Origin: Chthoniobacterales bacterium
GTDB taxonomy: Bacteria; Verrucomicrobiota; Verrucomicrobiia; Chthoniobacterales; DYNR01
Assembly: GCA_026418675.1 (NCBI GenBank)
Contig: JAOAAX010000003.1
Coordinates: forward strand, 90,676 to 154,675
Reading direction: 5' to 3'
DNA length: 64,000 nt
Shown here: piece after piece, positions 17,602 through 27,610 of the stretch
Layout of the letters: every line of letters begins with the position of its first letter
How positions within the stretch are numbered: the stretch's first letter is position 1
Notes under the pieces: generated by a model
What the model saw: the letters and a program-made list of their open reading frames with translations, nothing else
What the model was told of the DNA's origin: nothing
Database searches by the model: none
Position numbers and translations under genes: made by a program

Positions 17602-18876
17602 ATGAGCCATACTTCTCACTTCGTTCTTGTTGTTGATGATGAACCTGTAATTCTCAATGTCCTCCGTGATCTCGTTTCTAGGGCAGGTTCCTCTCCACTT
17701 CTCGCTCAAACTTCCTTGGAAGCTCTCCAACTTGCTCAAAACCACCCTCTTGCTGCAGTTGTTGTGGATTATCTCATGCCCGAAACTCCTGCTCCAGACC
17801 TCCTTCGTCAAATCGCAACCATTCATCCTGATGCTTCCCGAATTGTCATGACGGGCATGCCAAGCCTTGACTACGTGCTCCGTGCCGTTAATGAAGGTGA
17901 AATTTACCGCTTTGTTACCAAGCCTTGGGTCAGCTCTGAAATGCTCGCCATTCTTAAAAGTGCTATCCAGCGTTTCGAGCTTATTCAGGCTAACCGTCAA
18001 CTTCGTGAGGAGAGCATAGCTCTCAACAGCCGCCTTGCTGCAGCTAATACTCTACTCGACAAAAAAGTTCGTGAACTGGAAATTAAAAGCCGTCAACTTG
18101 ACGAATCCCGCGCTGCTCTCGAAAACAGTTACCATCGCACACTTGAGCTTTGCCGCCGCATTCTCAATACTTTTAACCCTCTTCTAGCAGCTCAGGCACG
18201 ACTTGCGCACGAAATCTGCGAATCCCTTGTTGCTCAAGGCCAATTCACCCAAGAAGAGCGCAAAGCCCTTTTCGTAAGTTCACGCATTTATGACATAGGT
18301 CTTACGGGAATTCCACCTTCCACTCTTCTCGCCCTCCAATCCGAGAATTCCAACACCGACGAATCATCCAAAAAAATCTATAGAGAGCATACTATTTACG
18401 GACAAGAACTCGCTTACTTTATTGACGCCTCCCCTCTCGTTGCTGCGGCTATACGCTCCCACCACGAACGTCCCGACGGAACTGGTTTCCCAGATGGGTT
18501 ACGCTCAAATGAGATCCCGTGGATTGCTCGCTGCCTTGCTGTTGTGGCAACTTACGTAACCAAAGCCTCAACAGGACTTCCTCACGAGCAGATCCTCGAA
18601 CAGCTTCTACTGGGTTCTGGTTCTGCTTTCGACCCCAAAGCCCTTCAGCTCTTCATTGCCTGCGTCCAGAAATTGCCTGAAGTAGAAAAAACCTCGGTCC
18701 GGCAGGTCCGTATCGAAGACCTCCAGCCCGGAATGCTTCTCGCGTCAGACCTTACTACCCCATCCGGCCTAGTCCTTTATTCCAAAGGGCAGCGTCTTGA
18801 TGAGCAGATTATCTCCCGCCTACGCAAAGAATTCCGCTCCCAGCTCTTCAATGGCAAGCTCGAAGTTGTTGCTTGA
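17602..18876 (+). CDS. response regulator with HD-GYP-like output domain
   Basis: 424 aa; 'FVLVVDDEPVILNVL...AVVVDYLMPE...RIVMTGM...FVTKPW'; C-term 'REHTIYGQELAYFID...AIRSHHERPDGTGFPDGL'. Confidence 0.85.
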   Translation: MSHTSHFVLVVDDEPVILNVLRDLVSRAGSSPLLAQTSLEALQLAQNHPLAAVVVDYLMPETPAPDLLRQIATIHPDASRIVMTGMPSLDYVLRAVNEGEIYRFVTKPWVSSEMLAILKSAIQRFELIQANRQLREESIALNSRLAAANTLLDKKVRELEIKSRQLDESRAALENSYHRTLELCRRILNTFNPLLAAQARLAHEICESLVAQGQFTQEERKALFVSSRIYDIGLTGIPPSTLLALQSENSNTDESSKKIYREHTIYGQELAYFIDASPLVAAAIRSHHERPDGTGFPDGLRSNEIPWIARCLAVVATYVTKASTGLPHEQILEQLLLGSGSAFDPKALQLFIACVQKLPEVEKTSVRQVRIEDLQPGMLLASDLTTPSGLVLYSKGQRLDEQIISRLRKEFRSQLFNGKLEVVA

Positions 18877-18967
18877 TACAGTTCACACCCCTCCAATTCC
18901 TCCAACAATTTAATCAACCTCTCTCTCCCTTATTGATTCTCCTCCTTTTTTCGCTTATCCTTATTTC

Positions 18968-21900
18968 TTGATGAAAACTACTGTAATTATTCCCCTCATA
19001 TTATCCCTAACTGCTATCATCTCCCTCTTCTCTGCTAATACCTACTCGCAATCCCCTGCCGCGCGTCAGGCCTACGATGCAGCCAGCGACCTCTACTACT
19101 CTGGCAACTACGATGGTGCCCTCAAGGCCTACGAGCAGATCCTTAAAGATTTCCCAACTGATATTCTTGTCCCTTTCGTTACTGTTCAAACAGGTTTTGC
19201 CAATTTCTTCCTTGGGAATTTCGATAAGTCTATCCAAATTCTTGAAAAAGCCTCAACTGACCCTACCACGCCCAAAGACCTTCTTCCTTCCATTGCAGCA
19301 TTCCTCCCCCAGGTTTATGCATCCAAGGCAGCTGCCCTCCAACCAAACGATCCCAAACGCAAAGAAGCCTTCCTTTTAGCAATCCAAAAATATACCGACT
19401 ATATCCAAAAATATCCCAACGAACCTCAAGTTGAATCCGCTCGCTACGGGCGTGCCCTTTGCAAATACCAAATTCTTGACATCCCTGGTGTCGTCTCTGA
19501 CCTCGAAGAAAACCTTAAACAATTTCCGAACAGCCCAACCATAGCCGACTCCCAAAATCTCCTTGCTATAGCTCTCGCTTCCCTTGCAGGGGAAGAACTC
19601 AACAAAGGAGATTCTGCTGACCGCCAAAAGGTTACTGCTTTTTTGAACCGCGCAAAAGAACTTCTCCGCGAAATCATCGCAAAAAAAACCAATCTCGTCC
19701 TCGTCAACGACGCACGCTTCCAACTAGCTGAGATCCTCTTTGCAGAGGCTACTTTCGCTCCAGATGACCAAAAACCTAAGCTCTACCAGCAAGCAATGGA
19801 AGCTTACCGTTCTGTCGTTCCCGCTTCCGAAATGATTGCCCTCCAAGAAGAAATACTCGCACGCTTCCCTGAGCGTCGCAAAAGGATCCTTACCAACAAA
19901 GTTGCCCTCGCCGCTCTCGACCGCGAAATTGACCGCGAACAACGCCGCCTTGGTGAGCTCAAAGCAAAGCCCGACATCGTTGCCACGGCTCGTATGAAAC
20001 TCGGTGAAATCTACTTCAACATGGGCGACCTTAACCGTGCTCGTGTAATCCTCCGCCACATCATGCCTTTCCTCACAAAGGACGACGATAAGCTTCGCGC
20101 ACAATACTTCCTTACCCTCACCTATATCCTCCAAAACAAAGCTGATGAAGCAGTCCAAAATTACGAAATTTTCCAGAAACAATACAAGGGAGCTCCCATT
20201 GCCCAAAATCTTCCACTCGCCATGGGAAATCTTTTCCTCGCCCATCCAGATCCCAAAATTCGCAATCCGCAAAAAGCTATCCAGTATTTCGATGAGTCAC
20301 TCCAAATTTACCCACAGGGATCCATGGCAAGTCTTACCGTTGTTACAAAAGCTACTGCCCAGCTCTCCCTTGGCCAAATCAAAGAAGCTGAAGCCACCTT
20401 CATGAAATTTCTCGAGGGTAAACCAACTCGCCAGGAGGCACTTATTGCCCTCTCCGGCCTCGGCAACATTTTCGTCCAAACCAAGCAGTGGGACAAAGCT
20501 ATAGAAACTTACAAAAAGATTGCTACTGAATACCCCGATACGCCTCAGGCTACCGAAGCAAATTACTGGATCGCCATTTGCACCCAGCAAAAAGGCGACA
20601 ACCAAAATGCCATCCCTCTACTTAAGGAATTTGCAGAGAAACATAATGATTCTCCTCTACTTCCCAACATCCTCTATTCAATCGCTACCGCTCAGCTTGC
20701 TCTCCAGGACCGCGCTTCCGCTATTCAGACACTCACTCAGCTTGCAGATAAATTCCCAGAAAGCCCACCTGCTCCCGTTACCTATTTCATGCGGGCTCAA
20801 CTCCTTGCGCAAGAGGGCAAGCTCGAAGATGCCAACGCACTCATCCGCCAATTCATGGAAAAATACCCGCGCAGCGAACGCATTTTCGGTGCATACGATT
20901 GGCTTGCCCAGCAAGCTTATCGTTCTGCTCAATGGGAGCAGGCCATCAAGTATTACGAGGACTTTGTCCAAAATTATCCCAAAGACCCAAACGCTCCTAT
21001 CGCACTCCTTCGAGTTGCAGAATACTCCAAACAGTGGGCCGAGTCCCTTGGCCGTTATGCCGCACTTCCGACAAACGAACAATCTATTTGGCAGGAGCGT
21101 ATGAAACGTTCCCTAGAGGCTGCTAGCAAATTCGTTGACACATACCCCGAAAGCGAACTCCTCCCAACGGCTATCCAAGCATTTGTTGCTGCTCACGAAG
21201 CTCTCGTCAACGCAGAGATCCAACCCCAAAGCCAAATGGAAATTGACATCAAAACAAAAGCTGCTGCTACTCAAAACCCCGCTGTCCGCAGCAAAATCCT
21301 CTTCGGTCTTGCTTCTTTCCTTGCTAAACGTGAGCCTCCCCGCGCTCTCAAAACCATGGACGAAGCCTTCGACAAATCCATTTCTTACCTCCCTTCCGAT
21401 TTAGACACTTATGCAACCGCTCTCCTCGAAGCTAATAGAATCTCTGACGCAAAATCCGTCTTCGAAAAAATGGCAGCAGATTATCCAGTCCCTGCCGGAA
21501 CAGATCCCGCTAACGCCCCACCTCTCGTCCAGCACGCGCAAGCCAATTCTCTCTTCGGCCTCGGCCGTATTGCCCAAATCGAGGGCAACTCAGCCGCGGC
21601 AGCAGAAAAATTTGAACAGCTCAAAAAGCTTTATCCATGGTCACCCAAAATCCTCGAAGCTGAGCTCGGTATCGCTCAAGCCCAAGTCGAGGCGGGTAAG
21701 TTTGAAGAACCCCTTGCACGTCTCCCTGCCATCATCCGCGCTCCCAATGCAAACACCGATGTCCGCGCAAAAGCTATGCTCCTCGGCGGCTTAGCAATGG
21801 AGAAAAAAATGGCTGCTGCAACCGATGAAAAAGCTCGCAACGACGCCCTAGGCGCTGCAATTGACTATTACATCAAAATTGACCAATTCTATGCAGGTGT

Positions 21901-22096
21901 TCCCAATACCGCCGCAGAGGGACTCTGGAGAGGTGCTCAGCTCCTCGAAAAACAGGCCGCCGCTGCTGCCGACCCAGAATTCAAAAAACGCCAGCTCAAT
22001 AATGCCCGTCGCGCCTACCAGGACCTAATTAAAAAATACCCAGCTTCCCAGTTTGTTCAACAAGCCCAAGAGCGGCTAAACGCCCTCGGTCAGTAG
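18968..22096 (+). CDS. large exported tetratricopeptide-repeat protein
   Basis: 1042 aa; signal peptide-like N-term 'MMKTTVIIPLILSLTAIISLFSANTYSQS', then many TPR-like units such as 'AYDAASDLYYSGNYDGALKAYEQILKDFP'. Confidence 0.8.
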   Translation: MMKTTVIIPLILSLTAIISLFSANTYSQSPAARQAYDAASDLYYSGNYDGALKAYEQILKDFPTDILVPFVTVQTGFANFFLGNFDKSIQILEKASTDPTTPKDLLPSIAAFLPQVYASKAAALQPNDPKRKEAFLLAIQKYTDYIQKYPNEPQVESARYGRALCKYQILDIPGVVSDLEENLKQFPNSPTIADSQNLLAIALASLAGEELNKGDSADRQKVTAFLNRAKELLREIIAKKTNLVLVNDARFQLAEILFAEATFAPDDQKPKLYQQAMEAYRSVVPASEMIALQEEILARFPERRKRILTNKVALAALDREIDREQRRLGELKAKPDIVATARMKLGEIYFNMGDLNRARVILRHIMPFLTKDDDKLRAQYFLTLTYILQNKADEAVQNYEIFQKQYKGAPIAQNLPLAMGNLFLAHPDPKIRNPQKAIQYFDESLQIYPQGSMASLTVVTKATAQLSLGQIKEAEATFMKFLEGKPTRQEALIALSGLGNIFVQTKQWDKAIETYKKIATEYPDTPQATEANYWIAICTQQKGDNQNAIPLLKEFAEKHNDSPLLPNILYSIATAQLALQDRASAIQTLTQLADKFPESPPAPVTYFMRAQLLAQEGKLEDANALIRQFMEKYPRSERIFGAYDWLAQQAYRSAQWEQAIKYYEDFVQNYPKDPNAPIALLRVAEYSKQWAESLGRYAALPTNEQSIWQERMKRSLEAASKFVDTYPESELLPTAIQAFVAAHEALVNAEIQPQSQMEIDIKTKAAATQNPAVRSKILFGLASFLAKREPPRALKTMDEAFDKSISYLPSDLDTYATALLEANRISDAKSVFEKMAADYPVPAGTDPANAPPLVQHAQANSLFGLGRIAQIEGNSAAAAEKFEQLKKLYPWSPKILEAELGIAQAQVEAGKFEEPLARLPAIIRAPNANTDVRAKAMLLGGLAMEKKMAAATDEKARNDALGAAIDYYIKIDQFYAGVPNTAAEGLWRGAQLLEKQAAAAADPEFKKRQLNNARRAYQDLIKKYPASQFVQQAQERLNALGQ

Positions 22097-22126
22097 CGCC
22101 GCTCACCCCCAACCTGTTCCCTTCAG

Positions 22127-22162
22127 AAAAGCCCCATCTCCTCCCAACATGGGGCTTTTTTG
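22127..22162 (+). terminator. Rho-independent terminator
   Basis: aaaagccccat ... atggggctttttt hairpin followed by a T tract, about 30 bp after the TPR gene stop. Confidence 0.85.
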
Positions 22163-22308
22163 TTTATTTTGAAAATCTTTTTTTTTCTAAACTTTAAAAA
22201 AAGACAAAAATATCAATAATAAAAAATATTTCTTACTCCCAAAGATCACTTTTTTAAATTCACAAAATCAAAAACAGACATAATCTTTCCCATAAAATTT
22301 ATGGTTAT

Positions 22309-23943
22309 TCATTCGCCCTTCTTTTCAGCGAAAGTATTTGCTGGAAAAAGAATGCCGAATGCCGTCTGAATTCCATTGAGCGAGAATCCATGGGTTTTGA
22401 GAAACTCCTCAAATATCATTTTGTTCTGATTAAACAACGGCTCTGCTACAACTACAGCTCCTAAAGATTCATGTGGTTGAAGGTTAGCAAGAGATTCTGC
22501 AAGTTGTGGACCAGGAAATGGGATTTTGTAAAAGTTTGGAAAAGCAATACCTTTCCGATCACAATAGTAGAGCGAGTTTGAATTCCAATCATTCCCGACC
22601 ACTAGTAAAGTTCTTTCTTTGGGCACAAACTTTTGAACAGGCTCTGTCCATACTTCCGCTAGCTGACTCCGCGTAGGCAGTGCGTCCAAGATTGGTTTAT
22701 AAATTGCGTTCCAGTTAACAAACCCAAAACTAACTGCAACAAAACCAATTCCCGCTGCAATCCAATTCCCCCATTCTTCTACCCCCTCTTCGATAGCCGA
22801 AAAAGCCACTCCCATCCCCAACAACAAACACGCTCCATTCGCAATCCAGTAATAACTATGCTGAAAGTAGAGATTTGTAAAAATTAGCGGTCCGGCTAGG
22901 AACGCTATCACAAAGGCTCCCATTTGCAAAGCCCGATAAGGATACAAAGCCCCGGCAAAGATAATAACCAAGGGCAAGAAAAAGGCTCCCAAGAAGGGAA
23001 CTTTCACCAAAACACCTTCTATTGCATGCTGAAAAATAACTTCCCATGTTTTTATATTCAGCTTCTGCTCAAGAGTTCCATAGTTCCATGCCCGCTGATT
23101 TTCAGAATTAAGCGTGATAAGCTCTCGAGCGAACGGATTAGCCTGCTTCACCGCATCCGACCACGCCACCCAATACTTAGCGGCGAAAAAACCTAATGTT
23201 ACTGCCACTATTGCCCCACAAGCCCAATACCAATTTTCTCGACGGTAAACATCAGCTCTTATTAGCAACAAGAGGAAAGTTACTCCAACAGCGAGCCCCC
23301 ATGTTGGAGCCTTACATAGGGCCCCTAATATTCCAACCACACCGGCCGCTATAAGCAGCGAATAACTCCGCTTTTCAAAACCCCAAAGGGCCAACGCAAC
23401 CATCGTTAGTGCTAAAAACACTGCCGTTGTTTCTATTAAAAAGGCTCGTCCCCAGAACAAATATACTGGACTGCTCAACATCAGCGCACCAACCAACATG
23501 CAGGCAGACTGGCTTATACCTAACCACCGTCCAATTGCCCAAGCTGGCACTAGAGAAAATAACCACGCAAAAGCAGAAACTAGCCGCCCTACTTTGTCCA
23601 ACCTGGCTAGATCACTGGCTTCAGCTCCCAAAAGCCGGTGCAGCATTGCTACAACCCATTGATAAATCGGAACTTCCATAGGAATTTCCCACGGCTTCCC
23701 CAAAACCGGCGTTATGTAATTCCAGAACTTGGAGGCATCTTCAGCAAGATACCGAGCGGTTATAGCCGTTTGGGTTTGCCGAAAGGAATGGGGGCCCAAA
23801 AGCGGCTTATCCAGTTGATAAAATAATACCCACGCCCAGCCTACCAAGGCTAGGGCTAGGATTGAAGCACTCAGCCATTTTGTTTTGTCGGAAGAAAATG
23901 GTGCTTTCTTGTCTTCGATTCCTGTAATTTCGCTTTGCTCCAT
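22309..23943 (-). CDS. GT39/ArnT-like membrane glycosyltransferase
   Basis: 544 aa with many TM segments; 'HSFRQTQTAITARYLAEDASKFWNYITPVLGKPWEIPMEVPIYQWVVAMLHRLLG' typical of GT39/GT83-type proteins. Confidence 0.7.
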   Translation of the reverse strand: MEQSEITGIEDKKAPFSSDKTKWLSASILALALVGWAWVLFYQLDKPLLGPHSFRQTQTAITARYLAEDASKFWNYITPVLGKPWEIPMEVPIYQWVVAMLHRLLGAEASDLARLDKVGRLVSAFAWLFSLVPAWAIGRWLGISQSACMLVGALMLSSPVYLFWGRAFLIETTAVFLALTMVALALWGFEKRSYSLLIAAGVVGILGALCKAPTWGLAVGVTFLLLLIRADVYRRENWYWACGAIVAVTLGFFAAKYWVAWSDAVKQANPFARELITLNSENQRAWNYGTLEQKLNIKTWEVIFQHAIEGVLVKVPFLGAFFLPLVIIFAGALYPYRALQMGAFVIAFLAGPLIFTNLYFQHSYYWIANGACLLLGMGVAFSAIEEGVEEWGNWIAAGIGFVAVSFGFVNWNAIYKPILDALPTRSQLAEVWTEPVQKFVPKERTLLVVGNDWNSNSLYYCDRKGIAFPNFYKIPFPGPQLAESLANLQPHESLGAVVVAEPLFNQNKMIFEEFLKTHGFSLNGIQTAFGILFPANTFAEKKGE

Positions 23944-24042
23944 GACTCTTCATAAAAAAACTTTTCTAGAAATTGCGAACCCAAAATTAGTGAAATTAAT
24001 GAATTTATAACATTTGAGGTAATAGATTTTGTTATCTATAAA

Positions 24043-24951
24043 ATGAATTCAACTCAACGAAAGTTTTTTCTTTTCTCCGAGCCCAGCGCGGGAAATTCCT
24101 TTAATAAAAATTCAGAGAAAAACCTGCCTTCTTTTTTTTGGTTATTTGATACTATTATCCTCTTTACATTGGGTTTTCTTTTCCTTGCCTACTACAGTTC
24201 CGGTAGGATTTCTAATTACCTCCATCCTTTTTTCCACATTCCAGTGCTGGTGGGCGGATGCGTATTAGTTTTTTTGGCAGCAAACCGTGCCTTTACGAAA
24301 AACAAGAACTTTTGCAATTGTAACAGTTGTTCCGTTCTTTTCGGCCAGTCTTCAGTTCCTGCTTTAATCACAAGATTTCTTCTCATTGCTTTGCCCATTT
24401 CTGCTTCCTTTTTTTCGAACAGTGAATTCGGTCAAACTGCGCTGCTTAATCGAGGGGTTGCCTTGGATTATCAGGAAATTTTTCCATTTGCTGGGTTTGA
24501 TAATGATCCTGGCAATTTCGCATGGTCAGCGGATCCCGGTATGGACCCAACAACATACCTTGCGAAAACCCCCGAAGGCCGTATCCGTGCCGAAACTATA
24601 GACCTTGTCCTCGCGTCCAATGAACCTGACCTACGCAAAGACTTTGAAGATAAAGAAGTCGAAATTCTTGGCCAATACTTGCCACCCGAAAAAAAACTCG
24701 ATGAAGAAGTCACAAACTCAGACTTTCTCCTTGTCCGGGTTTTTATGCTCTGCTGTGCAGCAGATGCTAGGCCAATAGGCGTATCTGTTCGCGGGAAAAT
24801 ACCTCAATCCGTGCAGCCTTCAGACTGGGTTTTAGTGCGTGGGTTTGCGCGTTTTTTACGGAAAAAACAAACTTTTTCTCCTCTAGTTGAAGCAACTGAA
24901 ATCTTGCCTACTGCACCACCGCAACAGCGAAATCTGTTCCATAATAATTAA
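24043..24951 (+). CDS. TIGR03943/YcgQ-like membrane protein
   Basis: 302 aa; N-term TM segments; C-term 'FLLVRVFMLCCAADARPIGVSVRGKIPQSVQPSDWVLVRGFARF' is characteristic of this family. Confidence 0.65.
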   Translation: MNSTQRKFFLFSEPSAGNSFNKNSEKNLPSFFWLFDTIILFTLGFLFLAYYSSGRISNYLHPFFHIPVLVGGCVLVFLAANRAFTKNKNFCNCNSCSVLFGQSSVPALITRFLLIALPISASFFSNSEFGQTALLNRGVALDYQEIFPFAGFDNDPGNFAWSADPGMDPTTYLAKTPEGRIRAETIDLVLASNEPDLRKDFEDKEVEILGQYLPPEKKLDEEVTNSDFLLVRVFMLCCAADARPIGVSVRGKIPQSVQPSDWVLVRGFARFLRKKQTFSPLVEATEILPTAPPQQRNLFHNN

Positions 24952-25075
24952 TGACATTTGCTTTCCGCTCACCGCTTTTCTGCTGATTTACTCTTGTTTT
25001 CCTTCAAATGCTCCAATTTTCCTTCTTACCTTCTAAAAATGGCTTCTGCGGCCTGAAAATTTTGCACACTTAACC

Positions 25076-25687
25076 TTGAGCCAAATCCTCCCAAAAACTA
25101 ACCCCTCTTCGGTAGCAGAATCTTCCTCCTGGGGACGCGCAGCAATTTTCCTCGCCATTGTCCTTGGCGTTTCATTGGTATGGGCTCAGTTGCAAAGCCT
25201 CTCTCATCCCCAAAGAAAAACCTTACCCAACCTGGGAAAAGCACCGTCTTTTATCCAAACATACCAACATGATGGTTTCCTGCTCGTGGCTTTGCCGTTT
25301 AGCAATGGATCCAACTTGAGCCCTATATCTATTTCCACCCTCCGAACACTTGCCAACGAGTTGGACAAAATTAATGATCCTTATGTCAAAATTTTGATTT
25401 TTTCAGATAATACCCTTACTTCCTATGCACAAACTTTTCTGAACTTAGACCGCTTCCTCCTCTTGGAAGCGGAAAAGGCTTCTTCTTTTTCCCCTCTTAG
25501 CTCAGAGCCAAACTTGAATTCTGATGATGAAATTTTAATTGTGGACAGCGAAGGATGGATTCGCTTCCGAGCTTCTGCCCAAGCGTCCGACATTGTGTCG
25601 CGAACTCTTGCTGCTTTGGGAGCCCTCGTTCGGGAAAAGTCTCTTTCTGCTTCCTCCCTTAAAACCTTTGCTTCTCCAGATAAATGA
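25076..25687 (+). CDS. membrane-anchored hypothetical protein, possible SCO/thioredoxin-fold relative without the Cys pair
   Basis: 203 aa; one N-terminal TM; 'LGKAPSFIQTYQHDGFLLVALPF...DDEILIVDSEGWIRFRAS'; TTG start; ATGA overlap with next gene. Confidence 0.35.
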   Translation: MSQILPKTNPSSVAESSSWGRAAIFLAIVLGVSLVWAQLQSLSHPQRKTLPNLGKAPSFIQTYQHDGFLLVALPFSNGSNLSPISISTLRTLANELDKINDPYVKILIFSDNTLTSYAQTFLNLDRFLLLEAEKASSFSPLSSEPNLNSDDEILIVDSEGWIRFRASAQASDIVSRTLAALGALVREKSLSASSLKTFASPDK

Positions 25688-27516
25688 AGTTCCCCCTTAC
25701 GGCAGTTCCTTTTCGATTTAGACACCGCTGGCTAGAGCTGCTTGTCCGTAAATTTCCAACTCTTCCGGTTGATCTTTTTCCAATCCGTCACGAGTTCCGC
25801 AGCTACAGTTTTTCAGATCTTCGCGCGGATGCAAAAGCTGGCCTGAATGTTGCTCTCCTTGAATTTCCACAAGGCATGGCCTATGCAATGCTGGCCGGCC
25901 TTCCCATCCATTACGGGATTCTTTGCTCAGCGGTTTCTTCCATGGTTGCTCCTTTTTTTTCCCGCTGCCCGGCTCTCGTTCTTGGCCCCACCAACGCGAG
26001 TGCTGTCATGATCCTCAGCGCAATTCTCTCTGCTCCGCATAATCTTAGTCCCCTCCATACAGTTTCTATTTTGGTTTTTATTGTCGGATTTATACTTATC
26101 TTGGGCGCCTTTTTACGTCTTGCGTCACTCTTAAAATTTGTCTCCCGAAGTGTGATTATCGGCTATCTTACTGGGGCTGCTCTGTTAATTATAGCTAATC
26201 AAATCCATTATGTCCTTGGCACATCCATCCAATCCTCAGCAACTCTTTGGGATGTTTTAAAGCGAACCTTTCAGACGATTCCACAGACAAACGCAGCCTC
26301 AATCCTTGTCGCTCTTTCAACCATTCTCGCAATTCTTGCGATCCGTAAACTTTCAAAAGCACTACCCGATGCTGCACTCGGTATCCTTTTTGGATCAATC
26401 ATTGCCGCAATCTTTGCTTCCTTCGGTTGGAAAACCGCGATGTGTGATCCCATCTCTCCATCTGATTTCCGATTCAATTCCCCTCAACTCAATCCGGACA
26501 CTCTTTTTGCGTTAATAGGGCCCGCTTTTGCTCTCGCATTTCTCTGTGCCATGGAAGTTAACGTCATGGCTAAAACTGTTTCCACCGCTTCTTCTCTCGG
26601 AAATCCCTCATTCAACCCAAACCAGGAAATGTTCGCGCTCGGCATTGCCAATCTTGCCTGTTCCTTTTTTCCTGCACAAGCAGCCTCGGGTTCACTCACT
26701 CGCACTATGCTCAATCTCCAAAGTGGCGCGAAAACAAAAATTTCTGGCTTAATTTCCGGATTAATGTGTCTCTTAATTGCTGTTTTTTTTGGTTCAATAA
26801 CCTCTTGCATTCCGAAGGCTTCCGTCGCTGCTCTCATCATTCTTGTTGCTATTTCCCTTGTTGATCGCAGACGCATCCGTATTGCGCTCATGTCAACAAG
26901 GTCGGATGCTTTAGTCGTTTGCGTAACTTTTTTTGCCGCTCTCTTCACTCCCCTTGATTTTACCATTTTCCTTGGCGTTGCAGTTTCCTTGGCAATTTTC
27001 CTTCATCAGGTCAGCTCTCCCCAGTTGGTCGAGTATGGATTCAACGAAGAGGGAAACCTTGCCGAAAATCTGCAAAAAAGAAACGATCCCCACATTGCCA
27101 TCATTCACGTTGAAGGGGAGCTATTCTTTGGGGCTGCTGATTTTTTTCGAGAGGAACTCCGCAAGGTGGCCGCCGAACCCGAACTCCGTGCCATTATCTT
27201 GCGCATGCGCAACGCCCATCATCTCGATGCCACAAGCCTGCTTGCGCTAGAAGAACTCATCCTCGAAATGCGAAAATTAGATAAATATCTCCTTATAAGC
27301 GGAGCTTCGAGGGAAGTTTATCGCATCCTTCGTGATACAGGTGTCCTTGATACGCTGGGACGCGACAATTTCTTTATGCGTTCTCCCAGTAATCCAAACC
27401 TGGCAACTCGCAAGGCCCTTATCCGTGCTCAAACCTTAATCGGCGAGGAAAAATTAGAAATCCGCATTTATCACGATCCCAATTTTGGTAAGAGGAAAAG
27501 CGTTAAAGGAAATTAA
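25684..27516 (+). CDS. SulP family inorganic anion transporter with C-terminal STAS domain
   Basis: 610 aa; 'DLRADAKAGLNVALLEFPQGMAYAMLAGLPIHYGILCSAVSSMVAPFF'; STAS 'ELRAIILRMRNAHHLDATSLLALEELILEM'. Confidence 0.9.
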   Translation: MKFPLTAVPFRFRHRWLELLVRKFPTLPVDLFPIRHEFRSYSFSDLRADAKAGLNVALLEFPQGMAYAMLAGLPIHYGILCSAVSSMVAPFFSRCPALVLGPTNASAVMILSAILSAPHNLSPLHTVSILVFIVGFILILGAFLRLASLLKFVSRSVIIGYLTGAALLIIANQIHYVLGTSIQSSATLWDVLKRTFQTIPQTNAASILVALSTILAILAIRKLSKALPDAALGILFGSIIAAIFASFGWKTAMCDPISPSDFRFNSPQLNPDTLFALIGPAFALAFLCAMEVNVMAKTVSTASSLGNPSFNPNQEMFALGIANLACSFFPAQAASGSLTRTMLNLQSGAKTKISGLISGLMCLLIAVFFGSITSCIPKASVAALIILVAISLVDRRRIRIALMSTRSDALVVCVTFFAALFTPLDFTIFLGVAVSLAIFLHQVSSPQLVEYGFNEEGNLAENLQKRNDPHIAIIHVEGELFFGAADFFREELRKVAAEPELRAIILRMRNAHHLDATSLLALEELILEMRKLDKYLLISGASREVYRILRDTGVLDTLGRDNFFMRSPSNPNLATRKALIRAQTLIGEEKLEIRIYHDPNFGKRKSVKGN

Positions 27517-27610
27517 ATATTGTAGATAATTTTATCTTATTTTTAACCTTCTCCTATCAAATTATTATGTCTCTCGACTATAATCACTCTTTTCAAAAAA
27601 AATAACGTCT

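Noticed and set aside
20520-21104. 194-aa + strand ORF within the TPR gene
   Set aside because: Shifted frame inside a clearly coding 1042-aa TPR gene; Ser/Leu/Pro-rich artefact of C/T-rich composition.
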